This document shows, piece after piece, positions 15,707-23,994 of a DNA stretch of 48,301 bases. Under the pieces are notes generated by a model, which saw nothing but the letters and a program-made list of their open reading frames with translations, made no database searches and was not told the DNA's origin. The DNA is from Phycisphaerales bacterium. GTDB lineage: Bacteria; Planctomycetota; Phycisphaerae; Phycisphaerales; UBA1924. A program made the position numbers and the translations under genes. The number at the start of each line of letters is the position of its first letter. Position 1 is the first letter of the stretch. Location of the stretch: positions 1-48,301 of the forward strand of contig JACVCS010000023.1 in the NCBI GenBank assembly GCA_016741915.1. The letters run 5' to 3'.

Positions 15707-17008
15707 TCAAGAGTTCCGCGCGATGCTGAGAGCACGCTGATAGACCGCTTCCAACTCGCGAACCATCGTCTGCGCGCTGAAGCGATCGGCGCACATCGCG
15801 CGCCCGCGCTGAGCGAGTTGCTGACGTTGCGCCGGATTCGCGGCACACCAGCGCACCGCTTCACGCAGGCCGGCTACGTCGCCGGTCTTCACAAGCCGCC
15901 CGGTCTGCTTGTCGATGCAGGCTTCGCCCGTCCCGTCGCAGTCGTACGCCACGGGGCACACGCCGGTGAGCAGCGCCTGGGGCACGGTCCGCGGCAGCCC
16001 CTCACGCAGGCTCGGGTGCGCCAGCACGTCCATCGCGCGGATCAGCCCCGGCACACGCTCGGGCGGGACCAACCCCGTGAGCACCACGCTCGCGCCGTGC
16101 ACCCGATCCACAGGCTCGCCCCGATCGAGCTGGGCAACTTTCAGTCCAAGGCTCTGGGCGCGCTCGATGAGGCGCTGTCGCCACCAGCCGTCGCCGACCC
16201 AGAGCAGCTTCATCGTGTGCGTGGTGCGCAGATCGTCGGCCAGGGCCGAGAGCAGATCGTCGTGGCCCTTGTGCTCGGCGAGTCTCGCAACGGTGCCCAC
16301 GACGAAGTCGCCATCAGCCAAGCCCAGCGACGATCGCATCTCATCGCGGCTCTCGCCCGGTCGGGGCGTGAGGTACGGCTCGACCTCCATCCCTGAGTAG
16401 ACGGTTGTGTACTGCTCAGGCCGGCCGATGGATCGGGCGAGGAACTGGTCGGTCATCGACTTCGCCACGCTGACGATCGCATGGCATCGCTTCGCGGCAT
16501 ACCGCTCGGCGATCTCGTAGATGCGGTTGCTGAAACGCGTCTTCAGGCGTGAGAGCGTGCCGCCCGAGATGGGCATGAAGGGCGGCCCGTGGATGGTGTG
16601 GACGATGCCCGCGGGCTCGGAAAGCCCCGTGTACCACAACTCGTCGGCCCACGAACTCACCGACCACCCGGCCCCGCGCCCGATGATCCCCGCTTTGCTG
16701 CTATGGGTGTGGACGATGTCCGGATCGATCTTCTGCATGAGCGCCCGGAGTTGAAACCAGCACCGCGCATCGTGCCAGGGGTTGATCGAGCGGACCAAGC
16801 TCGGCACCACGTGCGTGGTGATCCCGCGCCCGTCGTCGGTTCGGAACGCCTCAACGCGTTTGAGCAGCGAGCCCTCGGGGCCGTAGATGGGCCCGAAAGC
16901 CAGGTGGACCTCGTGCCCAAGTCGCGCCTGACCTTCGCAGGAGAGAACGGTGTTCTCCTGCGAGCCGCCCAGGATCAGCCGCGTCGAGATGTGCAGGATC
17001 TTCAGCAC
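15707..17008 (-). CDS. Glycosyltransferase, GT4-like (GT-B fold)
   Basis: Predicted nucleotide-sugar-dependent glycosyltransferase of 433 residues, cytosolic or membrane-associated. The N-terminal domain opens LKILHISTRLILGGSQENT, with the glycine loop typical of GT-B enzymes. The C-terminal domain contains VGTVARLAEHKGHDDL, LWVGDG, and the EX7E-like region SLREGLPRTVPQALLTG with the conserved Glu before the donor-binding helix. The start is taken as GTG 17008; longer open frame to 17290 overlaps the divergent ketosynthase gene. It ends 3 bases from the convergent hisS stop. The likely role is in exopolysaccharide, lipopolysaccharide or glycolipid synthesis, and the acceptor is unknown. Confidence 0.87.
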   Translation of the reverse strand: MLKILHISTRLILGGSQENTVLSCEGQARLGHEVHLAFGPIYGPEGSLLKRVEAFRTDDGRGITTHVVPSLVRSINPWHDARCWFQLRALMQKIDPDIVHTHSSKAGIIGRGAGWSVSSWADELWYTGLSEPAGIVHTIHGPPFMPISGGTLSRLKTRFSNRIYEIAERYAAKRCHAIVSVAKSMTDQFLARSIGRPEQYTTVYSGMEVEPYLTPRPGESRDEMRSSLGLADGDFVVGTVARLAEHKGHDDLLSALADDLRTTHTMKLLWVGDGWWRQRLIERAQSLGLKVAQLDRGEPVDRVHGASVVLTGLVPPERVPGLIRAMDVLAHPSLREGLPRTVPQALLTGVCPVAYDCDGTGEACIDKQTGRLVKTGDVAGLREAVRWCAANPAQRQQLAQRGRAMCADRFSAQTMVRELEAVYQRALSIARNS

Positions 17009-17085
17009 GTTGGTAGCGGAGAATGTACCCGCAAGAGCGGGAATCGGCGCGGGGAACGGTCCGCGCCCGGGCGAATCTCTCGCCT

Positions 17086-17091
17086 TACCAT
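17086..17091 (+). promoter_or_regulatory. -10-like box of the first ketosynthase-like gene
   Basis: TACCAT ending 8 bases before ATG 17100. It lies within the 91-bp gap to the divergent glycosyltransferase start. Confidence 0.55.
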
Positions 17092-17099
17092 GCGTGAAC

Positions 17100-18479
17100 A
17101 TGTCCAAAGAGGTCGTCATCACGGGTATCGGCGCGGTCAGTGCTCTGGGCGTTGGTGTGCAACCGCTGTGGGAGGGGCTGTGCGCGGGCAAGAGCGGGCT
17201 GCGCCCGATCTCCCGCTTCGACGCGCAGGGGTTCCCCAGCAAGCTGGCGGGCGAGGTTGAGAACTTCTCGGCGCGGGATCTGGTGCCCAAGAGCTATCGG
17301 AAGGCCGTGAAGGTGATGGCGCGGGATATCGAGCTGGCGGTCGGCGCGGCGATGGAAGCCGTCAGCGACGCGGGGCTCGTCACGCGCGCGGCGCTGGACC
17401 TTGAAGCCGATCCCGCGAGCGCTTCAAAGCTCACCATCCCCTCCGCACGCATGGGCTGCCACATCGGCGCGGGGCTGATCTCCGCCGACGCCGACGAGCT
17501 CGCCGCGGCGATGGTCACCAGCAAGGACGAAAGCACAAGCGAGTTCGACAAAGCCCGCTGGGGCAAGTCGGGGATGGAGAACCTCACCCCGCTGTGGATG
17601 CTCAAGTACCTCCCCAACATGGTCGCCTGCCACGTGACGATCATCCACGGCGCGTGCGGCCCATCCAACACCATCACCTGCGCCGAGGCCTCGGGCCTGC
17701 TCTCCATCGGCGAATCCCTCCGCGTCATCCAACGCAACGACGCCGACCTGTGCTTCTGCGGCGGCGCCGAGAGCAAGGTCAACCTCATGGGCCTGCTCCG
17801 CATGGACTTCGCCGGTCGACTCGCCCCCACACCCGCCGAGGCCACCGACGGCTCCAGCGTCGTTCGTCCCTACGACCCCAACGCCACGGGAGGCCTCCTG
17901 GGCGAGGGCGCGGGGCTGCTCATCCTTGAATCCAAGCAGAGCGCAACCGCGCGAAATGCCCGCGTCTACGCCGAGGTCGTCGGCTTCGGCTCGGCCCACA
18001 GCCCGCGCCGCCCGTCGTACCGCGGTCAACGCGGCATCGCGGCGGACTTCAACCCCGCCGAGCCCGACGAAGGCTTTGAGTTTGCCATCGCCAACGCCCT
18101 CGACGACGCGAAACTCTCGCCGAGCGATATCGACGCGGTGGTGACGCTGGGCTCGGGCGTCCCCAGCGTTGATCTGGGCGAGGCCGGCGCACTGAAAAAG
18201 GTCTTTGGCTCGCACCTGCCCGACATCGAGATCGTCACGGTGGGTCCGAACATCGGCAACTGCATGGCCGGGATCGGCGGGCTTCTGGCCGCCGTGGCGA
18301 CCAAGGCCGTCAGCGAACAGAAGCTCCCCGCGCGCCTGAACGCTGGTGCGCCGGTAAATGGCCTTCGCGCCGGACCGGCCCCGGCGCGCTCGGCGACGCT
18401 TCGTCATGTGCTGGCCGTGAGCAGTTCTTTGGGTGGTCAGAACGCCGCGATCATCCTCCGCCCCGCCCGCGGCATCTAA
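17100..18479 (+). CDS. Ketosynthase-like protein lacking all catalytic residues (chain-length-factor-like)
   Basis: A 459-residue thiolase-fold protein of the beta-ketoacyl-ACP synthase family. It opens SKEVVITGIGAVSALG, and the shape of the KAS II fold is retained throughout (GGAES, LLGEGAGLLILES, SSSLGGQNA). Aligned by eye to its neighbour at 19375, the nucleophile block GPSNTITCAEASG has Glu196 where Cys belongs. The first His block reads VVTLGSGVPSVD (Leu350 for His) and the second VGPNIGNCMAG (Asn387 for His, the Lys also gone). It therefore cannot do normal condensation. Type II systems pair an active ketosynthase with an inactive chain-length factor; this gene could play that part with the active enzyme encoded 0.9 kb downstream. 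An inactive structural or regulatory role is the alternative. Confidence 0.85.
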   Translation: MSKEVVITGIGAVSALGVGVQPLWEGLCAGKSGLRPISRFDAQGFPSKLAGEVENFSARDLVPKSYRKAVKVMARDIELAVGAAMEAVSDAGLVTRAALDLEADPASASKLTIPSARMGCHIGAGLISADADELAAAMVTSKDESTSEFDKARWGKSGMENLTPLWMLKYLPNMVACHVTIIHGACGPSNTITCAEASGLLSIGESLRVIQRNDADLCFCGGAESKVNLMGLLRMDFAGRLAPTPAEATDGSSVVRPYDPNATGGLLGEGAGLLILESKQSATARNARVYAEVVGFGSAHSPRRPSYRGQRGIAADFNPAEPDEGFEFAIANALDDAKLSPSDIDAVVTLGSGVPSVDLGEAGALKKVFGSHLPDIEIVTVGPNIGNCMAGIGGLLAAVATKAVSEQKLPARLNAGAPVNGLRAGPAPARSATLRHVLAVSSSLGGQNAAIILRPARGI

Positions 18480-18619
18480 ACCCGTGTCCGCCGCGTCGGC
18501 GGCTGCCTCTCACCCCCGGGGCATGCCATACCATTGCCGCTCGCGACGAGGCAAACCCTGCCTCCACCGAGCCCCACCCCCCCGCCCCCCACAGTCTTTC
18601 CACTTCCACGGAGCTACCC

Positions 18620-19204
18620 ATGCACAGCGATTACGACCGTCGTGACTCTCGCGAATACTCCTCCAACCGCGGCGGCGGGCGTGACCGCGATCGCGGCGGT
18701 GATCGCGGCGGGCGTCGTGGCGTCCCCCTTGCCGAGCTTGACCCCGCCCTCACCGGCACCAGCCACAAGGTCATCGGCTGCGCCCGCGACGTGCACATGG
18801 CCCTCGGGCCGGGCTTCGACCGCACCGTTTACCTCCACGCCATCATCGACGAGATGCGCACCCAGGGGATCGACTTCAAGCCCGACCACGCCTTCGACGT
18901 GCGCTTCAAGGACAAGGTCGTGGGCAAGTGCGTCGCCGACCTGTTCATCGCCGACCGCTTCATCGTCCAGATCATGTCGCGCCCGGGCGAGATCGGCTCG
19001 TACGAACGCGCCGCCCTGCGGGCCCAGCTCCGCGCCGCGGACCTTGAACTCGGGCTCATCATCAACTTCGCCGGCCGCCTGCTCAAAGACGGCCTCGTTC
19101 GCGTGCTGAACCCCGACAAGCTCGCCGCCCTGCGCGGCGAGAACGCCGACGGCGGGCACGATCTCGACGACGCCGGCGCCTACGACCCCGACGCGAACAA
19201 CTGA
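18620..19204 (+). CDS. GxxExxY-type protein with degenerate nuclease site and Arg/Gly-rich tail
   Basis: A 194-residue protein. Residues 1-35 are almost only Arg, Gly, Asp and Ser (SNRGGGRDRDRGGDRGGRRG), like an RGG-type RNA-binding tail. Residues 45-160 match the GxxExxY family, a PD-(D/E)xK-like fold: VIGCARDVHMALGPGFDRTVY, then VADLFIADRFIVQIM, then LELGLIINFAG. The name-giving Glu is Arg68 (GFDRTVY). The usual E-x-K after the Asp-containing strand is Q117-I-M119, while D107 is kept. Nuclease activity is thus unlikely. The tail ends acidic (DLDDAGAYDPD). It lies between two ketosynthase genes on the same strand, followed by a terminator-like palindrome. The function of the family is not established. 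Confidence 0.82.
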   Translation: MHSDYDRRDSREYSSNRGGGRDRDRGGDRGGRRGVPLAELDPALTGTSHKVIGCARDVHMALGPGFDRTVYLHAIIDEMRTQGIDFKPDHAFDVRFKDKVVGKCVADLFIADRFIVQIMSRPGEIGSYERAALRAQLRAADLELGLIINFAGRLLKDGLVRVLNPDKLAALRGENADGGHDLDDAGAYDPDANN

Positions 19205-19207
19205 GAG

Positions 19208-19236
19208 AGCTCAGAACTCAAAGCTCAAAAACTCAA
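19208..19236. repeat. Imperfect heptamer repeat (CTCAAAN)n
   Basis: Tandem CTCAGAA, CTCAAAG, CTCAAAA, ACTCAAA just after the stop codon at 19204. It is the reverse complement of the TTTGAGC unit repeated at 20749. Confidence 0.55.
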
Positions 19237-19245
19237 ATGACTTAT

Positions 19246-19276
19246 CAGAGCCGTCGGCTTCAGCCGACGGTTTTTT
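19246..19276 (+). terminator. Terminator-like palindrome, copy 1
   Basis: CCGTCGGC (19251-19258), TTCA loop, GCCGACGG (19263-19270), then TTTTTTC. It works as an intrinsic terminator in the plus direction. A 28-bp block, 19246-19273, is identical to 35519-35546, so it is also a dispersed repeat. Confidence 0.8.
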
Positions 19277-19310
19277 CTTGACCAACCAAGTTCACCGCAC
19301 TGCTCTTCGC

Positions 19311-19342
19311 CACTCTGCCACTCTGCCACTCTGCCACTTTGC
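19311..19342. repeat. Octamer tandem repeat (CACTCTGC)n
   Basis: Three perfect CACTCTGC units and one CACTTTGC unit, ending about 20 bases before the -10-like box of the second ketosynthase gene. Confidence 0.75.
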
Positions 19343-19361
19343 TGCTTCCAAACTCCACCCC

Positions 19362-19367
19362 TACGCT
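19362..19367 (+). promoter_or_regulatory. -10-like box of the second ketosynthase gene
   Basis: TACGCT ending 7 bases before ATG 19375; likely leaderless start, separate from the upstream genes. Confidence 0.45.
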
Positions 19368-19374
19368 CCCCATC

Positions 19375-20706
19375 ATGGCTTCCGAACCGCGTGTCGTCAT
19401 CACCGGCATGGGCTGGGTCACTCCCCTGGGTCACAGCGTGCAGAGCGTCTGGGAGGCCCTCATGGCCGGTCGGTCCGGCGTGGGCAAGATCTCGCGCTTC
19501 GACGCCGCCACATTCAAAACCAACTTCGCCTCCGAAGTCAAAAACTACCGCCTTGAGGACCACCTCCCCAGCGCCGAGCAGCACGCCGACGCCGGACTCA
19601 ACGCGAAGTTCGCCCTCGGTGCCGCGGCTCAGGCCTTCCGTCAGGCCGGGCTCGATCAACCCTCGGTCAAGCTCAACCCGCGCCGCTTCGGGCTCTACCT
19701 CGGCTCGGGCGAGGGGACCCTGGACTTTGACAACTACGCCGCGGCCCACCTCGCCGGCTGGGACGAGAGCGCCCGGCGCGTCAGCGGGCAGAAGTGGGCC
19801 GCCTCCGCCTATCAGCGCATGAACCCCGCGCGCGAAATCGAGCAGGAGGCGAACATGACCATCAGCCATGTCGCCTGGGCCTTCAACTGCCGCGGCCCCG
19901 CCAGCAACTGCCTCACGGCCTGCGCCGCCAGCATCCAAGCCATCGGCGAAGCCTTCGAGATCATCCGCCGGGGCGACGCCGACATCATGTTCGCCGGCGG
20001 CGCCCACAGCATGATCCACCCGCTGGGGATCACCGGGTTCATCCGCCTCACCGCCCTCTCATCACGCAGCGACGAGTACACCACCGTCCCCCGCCCCTTC
20101 GACCAGACCCGCGACGGCTTCGTCATGGGCGAGGGCGCAGGGATGCTCGTGCTCGAAACCCTCGAACACGCCAAGGCCCGCGGGGCGAAGATCCTCGCCG
20201 AGATCGCCGGCTACGGCTCATCCGCCGACGCCTTCCGCATCACCGACATGCACCCGCAAGGCGACGGCCCGAAGGCCGCCATGCTCGAAGCCCTCACGCA
20301 AGCCGGGATCAACCCGATGCAGCTCGACGCGTCAGGCCGCCCGCCGATCCATTACATCTCCGCCCACGGCACGGGGACAAAGGAAAACGACAAGATCGAA
20401 ACCGCCGCGATCAAGGCGGTCTTCGGCCCGCACGCGCCGAAGATCCCCATCTCGTCGATCAAGTCGATGCTGGGGCACCTCATCGCCGCCGCGGGGGTGA
20501 GCAACGTCATCTCGTCGGTGATGGCGATCAAATCGGGCTGGGTCCCCCCCACCATCAACTACAAAACCCCCGACGCGGGCCTCGACCTCGACTACGTCCC
20601 CAATACGCCGCGGAATCTCACCGACCAAGGGGGCGTCCGCGCCTGCCTCTGCAACGCCTACGGCTTCGGCGGTCAAAACGACTGCGTCGTCGTCCGTGCG
20701 GTGTGA
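19375..20706 (+). CDS. Beta-ketoacyl-ACP synthase II-type ketosynthase (active-site intact)
   Basis: Predicted decarboxylating condensing enzyme of fatty-acid or polyketide synthesis, 443 residues, cytosolic. The full catalytic set is present: Cys183 in LTACAASIQAIG, His331 in ISAHGTGTKEND, Lys363 and His368 in SSIKSMLGHLIAAAG. FGGQND near the C terminus is also typical. ATG 19375 is supported by the family start (PRVVITGMGWVTPLG) and by TACGCT 7 bases upstream. It is the obvious partner of the catalytically dead homologue at 17100; together they resemble a KS-alpha/KS-beta pair. No acyl carrier protein, ketoreductase or malonyl transferase gene is adjacent, so it might equally be a general FabF. 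Whether a fabF exists elsewhere cannot be seen here. Confidence 0.93.
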   Translation: MASEPRVVITGMGWVTPLGHSVQSVWEALMAGRSGVGKISRFDAATFKTNFASEVKNYRLEDHLPSAEQHADAGLNAKFALGAAAQAFRQAGLDQPSVKLNPRRFGLYLGSGEGTLDFDNYAAAHLAGWDESARRVSGQKWAASAYQRMNPAREIEQEANMTISHVAWAFNCRGPASNCLTACAASIQAIGEAFEIIRRGDADIMFAGGAHSMIHPLGITGFIRLTALSSRSDEYTTVPRPFDQTRDGFVMGEGAGMLVLETLEHAKARGAKILAEIAGYGSSADAFRITDMHPQGDGPKAAMLEALTQAGINPMQLDASGRPPIHYISAHGTGTKENDKIETAAIKAVFGPHAPKIPISSIKSMLGHLIAAAGVSNVISSVMAIKSGWVPPTINYKTPDAGLDLDYVPNTPRNLTDQGGVRACLCNAYGFGGQNDCVVVRAV

Positions 20707-20713
20707 GTGAGTC

Positions 20714-20741
20714 GGCACTCGGCACTGGGCATCAGACACTG
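20714..20741. repeat. Imperfect heptamer repeat (GGCACTG)n
   Basis: Four 7-bp units, GGCACTC GGCACTG GGCATCA GACACTG, starting 8 bases past the ketosynthase stop. It is related in reverse complement to AGTGCCC at 40982. Confidence 0.6.
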
Positions 20742-20748
20742 GCTTTCA

Positions 20749-20806
20749 TTTGAGCTTTGCTGCTTTGAGCTTTGAGCTTTGAGCTTTGAGCTTTGATCTT
20801 TGCTGC
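20749..20806. repeat. Heptamer tandem repeat (TTTGAGC)n
   Basis: TTTGAGC once at 20749, then four perfect adjacent copies from 20764 and one TTTGATC copy, flanked on both sides by TTTGCTGC. It is the clearest micro-repeat in the window. Confidence 0.85.
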
Positions 20807-20890
20807 TTTCCGATTTCATCGGCACATCTTCACCGTCCGAAAACACCTGTTCGCAATGCACGCACGCCGGTTGTATTCGATGCTTGTGGT

Positions 20891-21295
20891 ATGGACACCA
20901 CCTCGTTCTTCACCGGCTTGTCCGCCTTCTCGCCCTCTTCACCCCTGCTGACCACCGACCCTTCTCGCGTGGTAGAGCAGGCGGCCGAGTCCTTCGCAGA
21001 CCCCACCGACGACCGCGCGTTGCGTGCGGTGCTCGATAGCGTGCTCATCTCCAGCCAGGCCCGCGCCATGGCCAGCGCGTTCTCGTCAATCTACGAGAGC
21101 ACGGGCCTGTTCAGCACGCCGCTGGGCAACGCGTTGTCGTCCTTCGCGGGCTCGTCGTGGTACACCTCCACCCCGCCGCCGTTTGCCGTCTCCGACACGC
21201 TGGCGTTCCTCAGGCCGACCAACCTCTTCACGCCCACCGACACGAACGACGACGGGCGGCTGACGCTGGGCGACCTCTTCGACATCGCGGCGTGA
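20891..21295 (+). CDS. Hypothetical protein with single C-terminal dockerin/EF-hand-like motif
   Basis: Function unknown. The 134-residue protein is rich in Ser, Thr and Phe and ends with TDTNDDGRLTLGDLFDIAA. The loop D-x-N-x-D-G-x-L-T-x-x-D-L is a calcium-binding EF-hand-like loop, as in half a dockerin. Planctomycetes often carry such a motif at the C terminus of large secreted proteins (general knowledge), but here there is no signal peptide: the N terminus MDTTSFFTGLSAFSPSS is polar. The chosen ATG 20891 is the last good start; upstream in-frame residues run through the tandem repeat and are unlikely to be coding. It could be a remnant or a cytosolic protein. Confidence 0.65.
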   Translation: MDTTSFFTGLSAFSPSSPLLTTDPSRVVEQAAESFADPTDDRALRAVLDSVLISSQARAMASAFSSIYESTGLFSTPLGNALSSFAGSSWYTSTPPPFAVSDTLAFLRPTNLFTPTDTNDDGRLTLGDLFDIAA

Positions 21296-21731
21296 GAACA
21301 CGCCCGGTACCGCGTCACGCCCGCGTAGATCGCCGCTCTCGCAAGCACGCATCACCCGTCGACGCCTGCCGCGCGTGCCGATCTGCACGCCCGCGCATCA
21401 TCGTTCCGCGCCGTTCGCGGCCTCATCAATCTCGCTCAGACGAAAGCGCGCGATTCCGCCAAGCGCAGCGGACTCTCGCGCGATCTCCGTGGTTCGATGA
21501 TCCGCTGGCAACGCCCGGACACGTTCAAAACGTTCACCGCCGTCATCGAAAAACCGTCCGAAAATGGCCGAATCGGCTGATAAGCGGTGTCTATTGGATG
21601 CGGGTGAATGCTGCGGTGAGAAAATTTGCTCAGGTGACGCAACTCCGGTGAATCTCGGTTCGATCTCAGGGAAACCCCCCGTGGCGTGATGCCCACGAGG
21701 TACATCACCGACCCCTATCCGGAGCGAAGAA
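21296..21731. other. Gene-free region upstream of the chemoreceptor gene
   Basis: 436 bp with no convincing gene. The codon pattern is irregular and the translations in all frames look random. The last 20 bases contain GGAGCGAAGAA, a Shine-Dalgarno sequence for the chemoreceptor at 21732. The promoter was not located with confidence. Confidence 0.5.
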
Positions 21732-23363
21732 ATGGCAATGACCCTGAAGACACGAATGGTGCTTGGCTTTGGCTTGATGATTGCCCTGTCCGCCGTGACG
21801 GCCGCGGTGGTGATGAGCACATTGAGCGGCCTCCGTCACCAGACCTACCTGGTGACCGAAGTGCGCTTCCCCACCGCGATGTCCGCCGAGGAGTCTCGGA
21901 CGAACATCAATCAGTGCCTCGCGACCCTTCGCGGTGCGTTGATCGCCTCCGACAATCCCGAGCGTCAGCAGAAACTGCTCGAGCGGTACTCGCAAGCCGC
22001 GAAGAACCTCGATGAGGACATCGCCGAGCTCGAACACATCTCCACACACTGGACGAATCCGAAGACACGCGAGAACTTTGCTGAACTGAAGAAGATCTAC
22101 CCGGAGTTCGAGCGGCTGTTCGATACCACGCGTGAAACGATCCTCGCCGGTCGAATCGACGAAGCGAAGAACCAGATGTTCGTCACGAACGCACCGGTGG
22201 CGGACAAGATCCGCTCGCTGCTCGATGAGATGTGTCAGATTCAGCGTGAAGCGGTCAAGTCCGACGTTCAGTCGATCGCCCAGGCCAGTTCGCTGATGCA
22301 GACCGTGATCCTTGGTGCCGAGGCCGCGTCCGTGATTCTCGGCTTCAGCATCGCCTTCCTGATCATCCGCTCCGTCACTCGTCCGCTGGCGAAGGTTGTC
22401 GAGAGCCTTGAATCGGTCGCGAAGCGCGATCTGACCAAGCCCGCCCTCAACATGAACACCAAGGACGAGATCGGCCGCCTCGCGGGCGCCACCGATTCGA
22501 TGTCCCTCGAACTCAAGAAGATGGTCGGGAGCATCCAGAAGACCGCGAACCAGGTCGCCGCGGCGGCGACCGAAGTTGCCGCCTCCAGCGATCAGCTCGC
22601 CAGCAGCATCAAGGCCCAGGAAGAATCCACCAACCAGGTCTCAGCCGCGATCACCGAGCTCTCGTCGAGCGTCAGCGAGGTTGCCGCGAAGAGCGCCAAG
22701 TCCAGCGACGCCGCACGCGACTCGATGAAGCAGGCTCAGGCCGGCGGCACGCTGGTCAACCAAACCATCCAGCAGTTGGAGCAGATCAACTCCCGCTTCG
22801 ATGAGGTCGCGCAGGTTGTCAGCGATCTCGAGAAGCAGGGCGAGGAAGTCAGCCGAATCGTCCAGGTCATCCAGGACATCGCCGACCAGACGAACCTGCT
22901 GGCCCTCAACGCCGCGATCGAGGCGGCCCGGGCCGGCGAGCACGGCCGCGGATTCGCCGTCGTCGCCGACGAGGTCCGCAAACTCGCCGAACGAACCACC
23001 CAGGCCACCGGTGAGGTCAGCAAAACCATCGGCGGTATGAGCTCGGGCACCCAGCGCGCGGGCGAAGCCATGAAGATCGGTCGCAAGACCGTCGCCGATG
23101 GCCGCGACGTGGGTACGAAGACCGGCGACGCCGTGGCCGTCATCGTCAAGGCGCAGAAGGACGCCGAGGAGATGGCCCTGTCCATCGCCGCGGCGACCAA
23201 GGAACAGTCCGCGGCCACAGAAGAGATCAGCCGGACCGTCGAGCAGTCCACCGCGTCGAACCGCGAGTGTGCCACCGCCGCCAGCCAGGCCGCCCAGGCC
23301 TCGACGGAACTCTCTTCTCAGGCCGAAGACCTCAAGAAGCTCATGGACCAGTTCAAGGTCTAA
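21732..23363 (+). CDS. Methyl-accepting chemotaxis protein
   Basis: Transmembrane chemoreceptor of 543 residues. TM1 spans about residues 10-30, a four-helix-bundle-type sensor about 31-188, TM2 about 189-211, HAMP about 212-265, and then the long coiled-coil signalling domain. The conserved hairpin tip is present ([20 protein letters not shown], then [16 protein letters not shown]), as are flanking Gln/Glu-rich methylation-type helices (for example [13 protein letters not shown]). There is no C-terminal CheR-docking pentapeptide (it ends KLMDQFKV). The start has a Shine-Dalgarno GGAG about 9 bases upstream. No che gene adjoins it, so it is an orphan receptor. A terminator follows at 23404. 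Confidence 0.95.
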   Translation: MAMTLKTRMVLGFGLMIALSAVTAAVVMSTLSGLRHQTYLVTEVRFPTAMSAEESRTNINQCLATLRGALIASDNPERQQKLLERYSQAAKNLDEDIAELEHISTHWTNPKTRENFAELKKIYPEFERLFDTTRETILAGRIDEAKNQMFVTNAPVADKIRSLLDEMCQIQREAVKSDVQSIAQASSLMQTVILGAEAASVILGFSIAFLIIRSVTRPLAKVVESLESVAKRDLTKPALNMNTKDEIGRLAGATDSMSLELKKMVGSIQKTANQVAAAATEVAASSDQLASSIKAQEESTNQVSAAITELSSSVSEVAAKSAKSSDAARDSMKQAQAGGTLVNQTIQQLEQINSRFDEVAQVVSDLEKQGEEVSRIVQVIQDIADQTNLLALNAAIEAARAGEHGRGFAVVADEVRKLAERTTQATGEVSKTIGGMSSGTQRAGEAMKIGRKTVADGRDVGTKTGDAVAVIVKAQKDAEEMALSIAAATKEQSAATEEISRTVEQSTASNRECATAASQAAQASTELSSQAEDLKKLMDQFKV

Positions 23364-23403
23364 AGCGCAAAGCACCGCCGGGTGCTCAGTTACGACCACA
23401 CTT

Positions 23404-23442
23404 CAAGTGGAGCGGTTCACACTGCTCCACTTGTTTGTTTTT
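23404..23442 (+). terminator. Terminator of the chemoreceptor gene
   Basis: Stem CAAGTGGAGC (23404-23413) and GCTCCACTTG (23424-23433), 10 perfect pairs, followed by TTTGTTTTT. It lies between the convergent chemoreceptor and DinB-like genes. Confidence 0.9.
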
Positions 23443-23482
23443 GAGAACGTGCTTCCCCGTCATCGCGAACCCGTCAACCCGC

Positions 23483-23920
23483 TCACCGCGCCTCGCCGAC
23501 GGGCATCTTCCATCGGCACCAGTAGTGCACCGCCGCCGCGTGCCAGGTGATGTGCCGGGTCATGATCCCCACCATCTCCGAGAGGTCCATCACCCGCCCG
23601 CCGTAGTGCACACGCACCTGCGCGCTCTGCGGCGGTCTGCCCGCCCACCACGCCACAAACTGGTCGATATCCGCCAAAAGCGCATCCGCCACCGCGTACG
23701 GACTCGCATCAAACGGCACCGCAGGCCAGGGCTCCAGTTCGGGCGAGACCGTCGCGGCGTGATGGCGGAACGTCTCCAGCATGTGCCGAAGGTGCCACGC
23801 GCCCGTGCCGGGCTGCGTCGGATCGCCCAAGTCGGCCCGGGGATTCTGCTTCAGCGCGCCGACGACCGACTCCCACGGGTGGTCGACGGCGGCCCTCAAC
23901 AAGTGCATCGCGATTTCCAT
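23483..23920 (-). CDS. DinB-like four-helix-bundle protein
   Basis: A 145-residue soluble helical protein of the DinB/YfiT-like superfamily. The family binds a metal with three His residues, and here H43/H46 in AWHLRHMLETFRHH and H123/H127 in TRHITWHAAAVHYW lie at the expected ends of the bundle. Members include thiol S-transferases and many proteins of unknown role, so no substrate is given. ATG 23920 is backed by TATGCT ending 9 bases upstream. The gene is monocistronic, convergent with the chemoreceptor gene and divergent from the gene at 23995. Confidence 0.75.
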   Translation of the reverse strand: MEIAMHLLRAAVDHPWESVVGALKQNPRADLGDPTQPGTGAWHLRHMLETFRHHAATVSPELEPWPAVPFDASPYAVADALLADIDQFVAWWAGRPPQSAQVRVHYGGRVMDLSEMVGIMTRHITWHAAAVHYWCRWKMPVGEAR

Positions 23921-23929
23921 ACCCCGTCC

Positions 23930-23935
23930 AGCATA
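23930..23935 (-). promoter_or_regulatory. -10-like box of the DinB-like gene
   Basis: TATGCT on the minus strand, 9 bases before ATG 23920; likely leaderless. Confidence 0.5.
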
Positions 23936-23994
23936 CCGCCCCGCTCGGTTGGTCCCAAACGCCCGCGCAAGCCGATATCCTGCCCATCAGCCCC

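Noticed and set aside
21560..21590. Flagellar-type sigma promoter (GCTGATAA) before the chemoreceptor gene
   Set aside because: The -10-like half is present, but no matching -35 half lies at the right spacing.
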